NCBI RefSeq assembly: GCF_020991065.1
Contig: NZ_CP087710.1
Span: 558,001 to 622,000 of the forward strand
DNA length: 64,000 bases
Direction of reading: 5' to 3'
From: Nocardioides okcheonensis
GTDB lineage: Bacteria > Actinomycetota > Actinomycetes > Propionibacteriales > Nocardioidaceae
Every line of letters starts with the position of its first letter. The first letter of the stretch is position 1. The notes under the pieces are model-generated. The model worked only from the letters and a program-made list of their open reading frames with translations. It ran no database searches and had not been told where the DNA came from. Made by a program: the position numbers and the translations under genes. This document shows positions 56,930 to 64,000 of the stretch, piece by piece.

Positions 56930-57075
56930 GTAGCGTCCCGCCGACTCGGACCAGGCGTTCGAACGATCGCCCCGGGAGCGTGGTCCCGCCTCGGTGGCTC
57001 CGGCTGAAGCCGATTGTTGCCGAGCAGGCGTCGGACGCGGTTGCCACTCGTCGCGGTGACGGGACGCGTTGAGAA
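56930..57075 (+). pseudogene. IS3-type OrfA fragment
   Basis: The short stretch RLKPIVAEQASDA echoes the OrfA leucine-zipper end also seen at 42604-42830 (RLNRIVAEQA). It is too short to be functional. The surrounding DNA from 56711 has no gene. Confidence 0.45.
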
Positions 57076-57146
57076 AGGCCCCACGACTCACCACACCAGT
57101 GACCGCTGATGACTGCCGGTGAGACCGTGCGCAGCTGGCCAATAGG

Positions 57147-57686
57147 GTGTCGCGGCATGACGACGAGACGACGTCCGACCTCAGCGACTCGCCTCCGTGT
57201 CTGCCGGCGCGGGTGGGCCGTCGGCTGGGTGTCGCTGTCTTGGCGCTGATCGTCCTCGCGGCTGCTTTCGATGTCCTCGGCCCACGCGTCAACGACGCGT
57301 CCGTTAGCGGTGATGGGTATGCACTTGCTGTGGAATACCCACTGATCGCCCGCGCTGGGGAGCTATCGTCGCTCGTCGTCACGATCACCTCGGATCGTGC
57401 GTTCGGTGACACGGTCGAGGTCCGGTTCTGCGCCGAGTACTTCGAGCACCTCGACTTCCAGTCGTGGTGTCCCGGTCCGTCGGCCGAGACCTCGGACCTG
57501 AACTGGCTCGTGTACGAATTCGACAAACCGGTCCAAGGGCAAGTTCTCTAGATCGCTCTCGACGCGCGGGTTGCTCCCGGGCAGCTCGGCGGCCGCGACC
57601 GCTGCGAGATGAGCGTGCTGGAGCAGGATCAGCCCGTCGTCACCGCAGGCTGGGCTACGTGGCGGGTGCCCCAATGGACATCTTGA
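57147..57686 (+). pseudogene. Membrane protein paired with DUF421, interrupted by an amber codon
   Basis: The first 134 codons give a cytoplasmic start, one membrane helix (RLGVAVLALIVLAAAFDVLG) and an extracellular domain (GYALAVEYPLIARAGELSSL, GDTVEVRFCAEYFEHLDFQS), then TAG at 57549-57551. The same frame continues without a break for 45 codons (IALDARVAPGQLGGRDRCEM, SVLEQDQPVVTAGWATWRVP) to TGA 57684-57686. That readthrough looks authentic, so TAG probably replaces a sense codon. The true stop overlaps the DUF421 start, so the two were coupled. Confidence 0.7.
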
Positions 57687-58159
57687 TCCGCTCACTGGTG
57701 ATCTTTGCGTCCTCTGGTTCGTCGTCCGCGTCGGCAGCAAGCGCGAGGGCGCTCAGCTCTCGGCGTTCTGACATGATCCGGCTCATCACGGTCGGCGACC
57801 TGGTCAGCCAGAGGATCGTGCAGGAGGACTACTCGGTCTCGGCGGCAATCATCGCCGTCGCCACGTTCACCTTGGCCGGCATCCTGCTTAACGCCGTCAC
57901 GTTCAGGTTCTCGCGCTTTCGGCCGTGGCTCGCCGGACGAGCTCGTGTAGGGATCCGTGACGGTGAGCCGCTGCTCGAGACCCTGGCTGGTGAGCCCGAT
58001 GACCATCCGAGACGTCCATGAGGCGGTTCGACAGAACGGCATCAGCGTCTACGGGACATCGAGCTCTGCGTCCTCGAGACGGGCGGCTCATTCTCGTTTC
58101 TCACGCGAAATAACGAGGCGTCGGACGGGTCGGCCAACCCGTCCGACACCCTCGCCTAG
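57674..58159 (+). pseudogene. DUF421 (YetF-like) membrane protein, frameshifted
   Basis: From ATG 57674, MDILIRSLVIFA is followed in a shifted frame by VLWFVVRVGSKREGAQLSAF, and then back in the first frame by DMIRLITVGDLVSQ, QEDYSVSAAIIAVATFTLAG and RVGIRDGEPLLETL. A shift then gives MTIRDVHEAVRQNGI, and another gives RDIELCVLETGGSFSF, ending at TAG 58157-58159. The order and motifs (ITVGDL, DGxxL, ELCVLETGG) are those of DUF421 proteins, which have three N-terminal helices and a cytosolic YetF domain. Four small shifts prevent one product. Confidence 0.75.
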
Positions 58160-58247
58160 CCACTCAACTGTGTAGAAGACGGAACCGCCGCCTCGACAGG
58201 AGGCGACGGTCCGCGGTGTGTGAAGCCTTTGGCGCAGGTGAGCTCGG

Positions 58248-59102
58248 TCAGCGGTTGGGTGAGGCGGGCGGCGGCATGTGCTGCGTGGCCTCGGGGTCAA
58301 AGGCGCGGTCGGAGGTGATCGCCTCGTCCGTGTCGTGTGTGCCGCCGGCGGTGGTGCGAGGTGTGGTGCTGGGTGTGCTCGGGGACTGCTCGTACTCGCC
58401 ACGGGCGCGCTCGGCGCCGACGCGGGCGTCGTGCTTGGCCTGGCTCGCGGCGTCCGAGCTCTTGTCCTTTGCTTGGCGCAGCATGTCGGCGGCGAGGTCG
58501 CGTCCACCGAGGCCGAACGCGAGGGCGAGGCCGAGCGCGAGGGCGAACATGATGGCGGTGAAGGCAATGCGCACGATCTCGGGGGCGATCTGGAGCTGCT
58601 CGAGGATCATGAAAAAGGCGATCGTCACGATGACCGCGGGAGCCACGGTGCCGACGACCTCGCCGGTCGGGGTGTCGCCCATGAACTTCACGACGGCGCC
58701 GGCGATCGCGCCGGACAGCAGGGCGGCGATGACGAAGATGAGGATCGCGACGATGACGTTGGGCAGGTAGGCCAGCACGTCGTTCATGAAGCCGGTCGCC
58801 GCTGGGATGCCAAGCGCGCCGATGGCGGCGGTGATGAAGAAAATGAAGATGAACCAGAAGACGATCCGGGCGATGCCGTTGGCCGGTGAGGCGCCGGGCA
58901 GGACTGAGTCGACGTACCTGCGAGCGGAGCTATCGTGAAGATGCCTGTCGATGTGCACCTTATCGAGGAGCTTGCCGACGATGCCGGCCACCACCTTCGA
59001 GATGAGGTAGCCGAAGAGCAGGATGAGCAGGAAGCCCACCAGGTTGGGCAGGAAGTCGAAGATCCCGTCCGTCGTGTTCTGGAGGCTGTCTCCGATGTCC
59101 AT
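58248..59102 (-). CDS. Conserved TM-helix (PF05552-type) channel-like membrane protein
   Basis: The 284-aa protein begins MDIGDSLQNTTDGIFDFLPN and has two copies of the TM-helix repeat: LPNLVGFLLILLFGYLISKV with VAGIVGKLLDKV, and LPNVIVAILIFVIAALLSGA with IAGAVVKFMGD. The family is related to MscS-like mechanosensitive channels but lacks the MscS beta domain. Five or so helices precede a hydrophilic Lys/Ser/Thr-rich tail. It reads cleanly, in contrast to its neighbours. It is convergent with DUF421. Confidence 0.82.
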   Translation of the reverse strand: MDIGDSLQNTTDGIFDFLPNLVGFLLILLFGYLISKVVAGIVGKLLDKVHIDRHLHDSSARRYVDSVLPGASPANGIARIVFWFIFIFFITAAIGALGIPAATGFMNDVLAYLPNVIVAILIFVIAALLSGAIAGAVVKFMGDTPTGEVVGTVAPAVIVTIAFFMILEQLQIAPEIVRIAFTAIMFALALGLALAFGLGGRDLAADMLRQAKDKSSDAASQAKHDARVGAERARGEYEQSPSTPSTTPRTTAGGTHDTDEAITSDRAFDPEATQHMPPPASPNR

Positions 59103-59527
59103 CGGGTGTGTCCTTTCGCAGGGTGATCTGGCACACCGACTGTGGCGCCAGCACGCTTGAAAACGTCACCCCCGGTGAGGCGGAGTACGCGGGCTGCGTT
59201 GGGGTACCAAGGTCGATTGCCTCTCACAACGACACCGCGACACGACGCCAGACGTGCTCTCGATGCCGAGGTGGACCCGGCTGGGGAGGGGGCAGCCTCG
59301 TCGGCCGGGTCCTGCGCTGCCGCAGCAATCCCCGAGAGTGGCCGGCTCGCGCACTCGAGGTGTAGCGGGCAGTGTCGTCCGTACGCAAGAGGTGGTCAAG
59401 TGTCGTCGGGGCGTGGCGCAGGCAGTCGTCGCGTGGATAGTCTTGAGCCGCGAGGGTGAAGTCGCGGAAGCGAACGTTGTCTAACCTCGCGGCAACCTTG
59501 TATCGGGTCAGAAAGTGAGCAGAAGAC
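59103..59527. other. Intergenic region before the ANTAR gene
   Basis: About 425 bp with no recognised gene. It must contain the divergent promoters of the TM-helix protein and the ANTAR protein. Confidence 0.4.
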
Positions 59528-59791
59528 GTGAGCCCGATGGAAGATGCGGACGATCAGCACGAGCGATTAGTGGACTCGCTCGCTGATGCTGAACGTGAGA
59601 TCAAGCAGCTGCAGCAGGCGGTCGAGAGTCGCACAGTGATCGGGCAGGCGGAGGGCATCTTAATGGAGCGCCTTGGGCTCGACTCGTGTCTTGCCTTCGA
59701 GTACCTGCGACGGGTGTCGTCGCACACCAATCGCAAGGTCATAGACATCGCGACCGAGATCGCCGAGACGCGCGAGCTGCCGAAGTATTGA
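59528..59791 (+). CDS. Stand-alone ANTAR-domain protein
   Basis: The 87-aa product (GTG 59528, or ATG 59537) has a short coiled-coil (ADAEREIKQLQQAVESRTVI) leading into an ANTAR domain: GQAEGILMERLGLDSCLAFE, YLRRVSSHTNRKVIDIATEI, AETRELPKY. ANTAR domains bind tandem hairpins in leader RNAs to control termination. No sensor domain is attached, so it must act with a partner or as a constitutive RNA binder. The coiled-coil probably mediates dimerisation. Confidence 0.85.
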   Translation: MSPMEDADDQHERLVDSLADAEREIKQLQQAVESRTVIGQAEGILMERLGLDSCLAFEYLRRVSSHTNRKVIDIATEIAETRELPKY

Positions 59792-59917
59792 GGCGGCCCG
59801 GGCAGCCGACTGCTTGATCGCCCGGGCCTTTGGTCTTGACGCATTCATGGTCCCGGAATGCGCCGACCTCCTCGTCGAGGTCGGCACAGATCCGCGACAC
59901 CTGGACTTACTGATGCC

Positions 59918-60105
59918 CTAGTTGTGATGTCCTGGGATGTTGGTCAGTCGACTGATCGGTGGCTTGGCCTCGATAGCTGAGTGGACGCGGGTAGTGATTG
60001 TAGAAGTGCAGCCATCCCGGCAGTTCGGCGTAGCGTTGCTTGGTCGAGTCGAATAACCGAGCGTAGGCTCGGGCGACGTTCTCACCATTGCCCAATTCAC
60101 CTTGA
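59918..60105 (-). pseudogene. IS481-type transposase C-terminal fragment
   Basis: Residual sequence in two frames reads AYARLFDSTKQRYAELPGWL, HFYNHYP and then HSAIEAKPPISRLTNIPGHH, the conserved end of an IS481 transposase. The DDE core upstream is missing. 60106-60526 has no supported gene. Confidence 0.75.
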
Positions 60106-60526
60106 CGTCCTGTACAAAGTGGCGCTGGCACGAGATCTCGGACAGGCATGCTGGGAGCCCGCGGCGGGGCCCTCCGCAAACTAGCCGTCTTTCGGCAGAG
60201 CGGACCACCGCGGCGTCAGGTTCACCACCAGTTCGATGAAACTGATCTGCTTCGATTGATCGCTCCGGCGCTCGTCGATGCCTTGGGTGGTTTTGGAGCA
60301 TCCTGCGGTCTATGTACGGATGTTGACCGCAGTGCAGAAGACCACTGCACGCTGACCTGTGACTCTGCCGACCACGCGTCCCCGCCTGAGACAGCCTGCC
60401 ACCGAATCGTGCAGCAGACCCCATCGCGACGAGGGGTGCGCTGTCGGGGACGACGACATGACCGTGACCCGGATGGGGGGATATCCGGGGCACGGTCGGT
60501 TCGGTGGTTTGGGACGAGGAATCAGG

Positions 60527-61387
60527 CGACCTCGACCGGTTCGGCGGGGTGCGGTGCTTCGTGCTCGCGGCGCTGCTGCAGGTGAACCAGCCGACGCAAC
60601 CGAAGATGATGGTCAGGAACCAAGCCGCTGGTGGCGTTGGCGCCGAGCCCGAACCCGCCGTCGGCCGGTGCCTGGGTGAGCAGGTCGCCCAGCGACGCGC
60701 CGAAGGGGCGGGTGAGGACATAGGCGGTCCAGAACGCCAGAACGGCGTTGAGCCCGCCCTTCCAGAACGCCAGGGAGACCAGCGCGATCAGGGCGCCGAA
60801 GATGCCCAGCGCGGTGCCATAGCCCAGTGTGAGTCCTTCGGAGACCAGGTCACCGGCGGAGGTGCCGAGCGCGAAGGTGCACAGGATCGCCAGCCAGTAG
60901 AAGCCCTCGCGACGGCTGGTGACGATGGTGTGGATCGACAGCGTCCGCTCGGAGCGGAACCAGGCAGCGAAGGTGGCCGCCAGCGCGAGGCCGAAGATCA
61001 TGGTGGTGGTCCACAGGCTCACACCGAAGTTGTCGACGAGGTTGTCGGAGATCAGCGTGCCGACCACGCTCACCAGGACGACAGTGAGCCACTGTATATG
61101 GCAGGGACGTAGCGCCGTACCCGGAACTGTGCGGCCAGGGCGACGGCGAGGAAGCCGGCCATGATCAACGAGGTGACCGTCAGCCCGAAGCCAAGGGTCC
61201 CGGCCAGGTAGTCCGCGGCGGTCTCACCCACCGCGGTGGACAGGATCTTGACCACCCAGAACAGCAGGAACACCTCGGGCACCTTGTTGAGCATGGCAGA
61301 GGACGCGGGTGCGACGTGGGAGTCAGCGGTGGCCGCAGCGGGAGTCAACCTCGTCCTCAGGCCGGTGTGGTCGGTGTGATTGGTCAT
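60527..61387 (-). pseudogene. COG4705-type membrane protein, frameshifted
   Basis: From ATG 61387 (MTNHTDHTG) the frame gives MLNKVPEVFLLFWVVKILST, AVGETAADYLAGTLGFGLTV and AQFRVRRYVPAIY. A two-base excess near 61090 breaks it. The next frame continues VGTLISDNLVDNFGVSLWTT, TSRREGFYWLAILCTFALGT, SAGDLVSEGLTLGYGTALGI and shifts again near 60630 into WFLTIIFGCVGWFTC. The KVPEVTxxFWxxKxL and TSAGDLxxE repeats typify COG4705 membrane proteins of unknown role. Eight or so helices are expected if intact. Confidence 0.72.
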
Positions 61388-61470
61388 GGGGGAAGCCTGC
61401 GGCTCGCTACCTGCCAGCAGGCTGACCGGTTGTGACCGTGGTGGTGGCGGGTCGTGTTCGCGGCACGCGC

Positions 61471-62862
61471 CTAGGCCAACGGCAGTCGCACCACGAACGT
61501 CGCCCCCGCGCCCGCTCCGGCGCCAGCACCCACGCCTGTCTCGGCTGCAGGTGCCTCGGAGTCGGGGGTACGCAGGCTGACTTCGCCGCCTGCCCCGCGC
61601 GCGACGCGGCGGGCCAGCGCCAGCCCGAGCCCGGCGCCCGTACCACCGGCCGCGGTAGTAGTGCTCGGTTCGAAGATCACCGCACGCAGCTCGGGAGGGA
61701 CCCCGGGGCCGTCGTCGCGCACCCATACCTCGACCTGACCCGAATGCCGATGCCCGGAGAGTTCCACGACGCCGTTCGCGTGGCAGACGGCGTTGTGGAC
61801 GACGGGGCTCAGGGTGCGGACCGCCAAGCCGTGGGGCATCGCAAGGCGGATGTCCTCGACGTCGACCTCGAGCCGGATCGAGTCGTCGCGGAGTTCACCC
61901 AGCACGTCCGCGATCACCTCATTCAGCTGGGAATGTCCAGCTTGCAGGACGGTGGCCTCGGTGCGGGCGACCTCCAGCAGTGCCGCGATGGTGTGGGCCA
62001 TTCGTCGGCTGGCGTTCGAGATCTCGCGCACGTCGTGGCGGGCCGAATCCGTCAGCTGCTCCCCCTCCCTCATCAGCATGAGGTCGGCGGTGCCCTGGAT
62101 GGTCGTCAGGGGGGTGCGGAGCTCGTGGGCCAGCTCGGAGGTGAGCCGTTGTTCGGAGCGGATCGCGGTGGACACGCGGTCGAGCAGGGTGTCCAAGGTG
62201 GCACCCAGGGCGGTGATCTCGTTGGTGGGGGCCCCGAGCGAGAACCGTCGGGCCAGGTCGTGCTCGCTCCAGTCGGACGCGGTCGACGCCATCCGCTCGA
62301 CCGGTTTCAGTGCCTTGCGAATTGCCCATGCCGCCACTCCGGCGGCCGCAGCCACCGTCATCGCACCAGTGGCCAGGCTGACGATCAGGGCCAGCCGCTC
62401 TGCTTCCTCGTATGGCTGCAGGTACTCGTTGACTACGACCACACCGCTCGAGCCACCCACCGTGAACGGCTCGGCGCGCACGCGACTGACGTCACCGACG
62501 CCGTCCACCACGGACCGAGTGATCGTGGCGCGCCGCTCGTAGGCCTGCCGGAGCCGCGGCGCCGGGGCCCCCGCCACCAGCCGTCCTTGGGAGTCATAGA
62601 CCGCGACACCCTCGTCGACCGCACCAGCCGGGACCGAGAAACCCGTCGAGCTCGCGTTGGGCTCGGTGGCGCCGATCACCGACTCGGCCCGGTCGGCCAA
62701 CACCCGGTCGACGTCCCGGTCGGCGATGCCAGCCAGGACCAACTGGAGCACGAGAGCGAGCAGCAGCATCGCGAACGCGGTGACGCTCGCAGTCAGCACC
62801 ACGATCTGCTGGCGGAAGGACCACGGCCGCGAGATCCGCTCCCACACTCTGTGTGTCCTCAC
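61471..62862 (-). CDS. OmpR-partner sensor histidine kinase
   Basis: GTG 62862 overlaps the regulator's stop as GTGA, so translation is coupled. The 463-aa protein has a transmembrane helix (IVVLTASVTAFAMLLLALVL), an extracytoplasmic sensor of about 120 aa, a second helix (LIVSLATGAMTVAAAAGVAA), HAMP, the H-box SELAHELRTPLTTIQG, N-box VVHNAVCHANG, and G boxes DDGPGVP and GAGLGLALARRVA. A Gly-Ala-rich run (GVGAGAGAGAGA) lies just before the end and is a slippage-prone stretch. The stimulus is unknown; the regulator is immediately upstream. Confidence 0.93.
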   Translation of the reverse strand: MRTHRVWERISRPWSFRQQIVVLTASVTAFAMLLLALVLQLVLAGIADRDVDRVLADRAESVIGATEPNASSTGFSVPAGAVDEGVAVYDSQGRLVAGAPAPRLRQAYERRATITRSVVDGVGDVSRVRAEPFTVGGSSGVVVVNEYLQPYEEAERLALIVSLATGAMTVAAAAGVAAWAIRKALKPVERMASTASDWSEHDLARRFSLGAPTNEITALGATLDTLLDRVSTAIRSEQRLTSELAHELRTPLTTIQGTADLMLMREGEQLTDSARHDVREISNASRRMAHTIAALLEVARTEATVLQAGHSQLNEVIADVLGELRDDSIRLEVDVEDIRLAMPHGLAVRTLSPVVHNAVCHANGVVELSGHRHSGQVEVWVRDDGPGVPPELRAVIFEPSTTTAAGGTGAGLGLALARRVARGAGGEVSLRTPDSEAPAAETGVGAGAGAGAGATFVVRLPLA

Positions 62863-63527
62863 TTCGGCTCTGACGTCAGCCGGTACCCGACGCCGCGCAC
62901 CGTGTCGATCGACGCCGTCGCGTCGATCGAGTCCAGCTTCGTGCGGATCCGGCGCATGAACGAGTCGACGGTGTTTCCGGCCACTATCGCCCCGTGCGGC
63001 CATGCCGCCGCGATCACCGTGCGCCGTCGTACGACCTCGCCGGGGCGCGAGGTGATCGCGGCGAGCATCCGGAACTCCGTGGGAGTGAGCAGCACCTCAC
63101 CCATGGTGGTGCGCACCGAGTGCCCGGCCGGGTCCAGCACCAGCCCCGACCCCGACGTCGTCGGGCGGGCGCGCCGCCCCAATGCCTCGATCCGGGCGAT
63201 CAGCTCAACCACCTCGAACGGCTTGGCGACGTAGTCGTCCCCGCCGGCACCAAACCCGGCCATCCGGTCATGCAGGGCATCCAACGCGGTCAAGAACACC
63301 AGCGGCGCCTGCTGACCCGACGAGCGCAACGCTTGCACCACGTCCCGGCCGTCGGAGTCGGGAAGGCCGATGTCGACGACGATCACGTCGATGCCGCTGT
63401 CTGCGCCGAAACGCCGCAGGGCCTCGCCTCCGTCGAAGGCCATCAGCACCTCGTGTCCGCTCATCCGCAACGCCTCACCGAGCAGCCGCCGGATTGCTGG
63501 GTCGTCCTCCAACACCCCCACCTGCAT
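62859..63527 (-). CDS. OmpR/PhoB-family response regulator
   Basis: ATG 63527 is preceded by GGAGG with 7-nt spacing, which decides the start over the longer open frame to 63620. The 222-aa protein has a receiver (VGVLEDDPAIRRLLGEALRM) with phosphoacceptor Asp52 (VIVVDIGLPDSDGRD) and switch Lys (YVAKPFEVVEL), and a winged-helix output domain (GEVLLTPTEFRMLAAITSRP, SFMRRIRTKLDS, DTVRGVGYRL). It pairs with the kinase downstream as a two-gene operon. Targets cannot be read from the sequence. Confidence 0.95.
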   Translation of the reverse strand: MQVGVLEDDPAIRRLLGEALRMSGHEVLMAFDGGEALRRFGADSGIDVIVVDIGLPDSDGRDVVQALRSSGQQAPLVFLTALDALHDRMAGFGAGGDDYVAKPFEVVELIARIEALGRRARPTTSGSGLVLDPAGHSVRTTMGEVLLTPTEFRMLAAITSRPGEVVRRRTVIAAAWPHGAIVAGNTVDSFMRRIRTKLDSIDATASIDTVRGVGYRLTSEPK

Positions 63528-63809
63528 CGTCGACCCTCCGTCGCTCGCCCGCTCCCCGATCAGTCCAGCATCGGCATGCCAACCTGCCAAGAACCTGATC
63601 ACGCCGAAAGCGTCAGACAACTACACCCGCGCCCGATCGGTGGATTGCAGACACTCGGTCTACCACCAGATCCCCGACTCACGCCCACCGGACATCGGCC
63701 GTAGGCGGAACCCCGTCTGGATAGGCCGCTGTTCAAGGCCGGCGCTGACCGGGTCCACTCACTGGCGTCCCGCCGAGGTGTTGATTGCGGGACACCGACG
63801 AGGTGACGG
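63528..63809. other. Intergenic region upstream of the two-component operon
   Basis: Should contain the operon promoter; no other gene is supported. Confidence 0.4.
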
Positions 63810-64000
63810 TCAGCGTCGTGTGGAGGTGTTAGCGAGGTCGGCCTTAGCCGCGACCCGTTGGCGTTCGATGGCACGGTAGACGGTGGACCGCCCGATGCCG
63901 AACAGCTCGGCTACCTCATGGGTGCTGCACTCGCCGCTGTGCACCAGGGACACCAGGTGCGCCTCCAGTTTGCGGCTCAGCTTGGGCTGCTTGCCCTTAG
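63810..64000 (-). CDS. Resolvase/invertase C-terminus, 5' part outside the window
   Basis: The last 62 codons read KGKQPKLSRKLEAHLVSLVH, SGECSTHEVAELFGIGRSTV, YRAIERQRVAAKADLANTST and stop at 63810-63812. This is the HTH_7 DNA-binding domain of a serine recombinase (resolvase/invertase). The catalytic domain should lie beyond the right edge, so whether the gene is complete cannot be judged. Confidence 0.8.
   Translation of the reverse strand, partial: KGKQPKLSRKLEAHLVSLVHSGECSTHEVAELFGIGRSTVYRAIERQRVAAKADLANTSTRR

Noticed and set aside
61432..63234. 600-codon plus-strand open frame at the right end
   Set aside because: Antisense of a well-formed kinase and regulator pair with all catalytic motifs.

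Overview
High-GC actinobacterial DNA. The GC bias, GTG starts, GAF/ANTAR and ANTAR proteins, a Roadblock/LC7 protein, a class-E-type sortase and a DabB-DabA/DUF6671 locus suggest a Nocardioidaceae-like soil or aquatic actinobacterium; the genus is an inference. I saw no tRNA, rRNA or CRISPR array.

Layout. 1-10,648 (minus): the N-terminal 3,549 codons of a giant secreted DUF11-repeat surface protein that runs off the left edge. 11.2-16.9 kb: a chemoreceptor with a probable 5' frameshift, a decayed sortase, a GAF-ANTAR regulator and poorly coding DNA. 16.9-20.8 kb: a Roadblock/LC7 protein, a frameshifted IS110 element with a candidate bridge-RNA region, a small conserved ORF and a broken receiver-like gene. 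21-26.4 kb: a DUF6671 protein coupled to a 1,353-residue fusion of a NuoL/DabB-like membrane domain with a DabA (DUF2309) zinc domain, facing a small winged-helix regulator; this looks like a one-polypeptide inorganic-carbon pump with its own switch. 26.4-32.1 kb (minus): membrane and stress-type genes (TerC, UPF0114, an SPW-like protein, an eRF1-like baeRF gene and unknowns). 32.1-34.5 kb (plus): small membrane or secreted proteins and a metzincin-type metalloprotease. 34.5-43 kb: a graveyard of IS21, IS256 and IS3 remnants holding two small secreted proteins and a receiver-like gene. 44.1-46.5 kb: a PAS histidine kinase, a tyrosine-phosphatase-like protein and a VOC protein. 46.5-53.9 kb: a second, complete DUF11 surface protein (LPPTG anchor) divergent from an intact sortase. 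54-64 kb: a membrane-anchored metallopeptidase, IS remnants, broken DUF421 and COG4705 genes, a TM-helix channel-like protein, an ANTAR protein, an OmpR-type two-component system and the C-terminus of a resolvase.

How it fits together. Two paralogous DUF11 surface proteins each lie near a sortase; the sortase beside the first is dead, so the one at 53.2 kb may serve both. The DabBA fusion, DUF6671 protein and winged-helix regulator form a self-contained unit. A striking number of genes are split by single-base shifts or amber codons, although the two DUF11 genes, DabBA, TerC and both kinases read cleanly. Either the IS-rich parts are decaying, or the assembly carries residual indel errors; sequence alone cannot decide.
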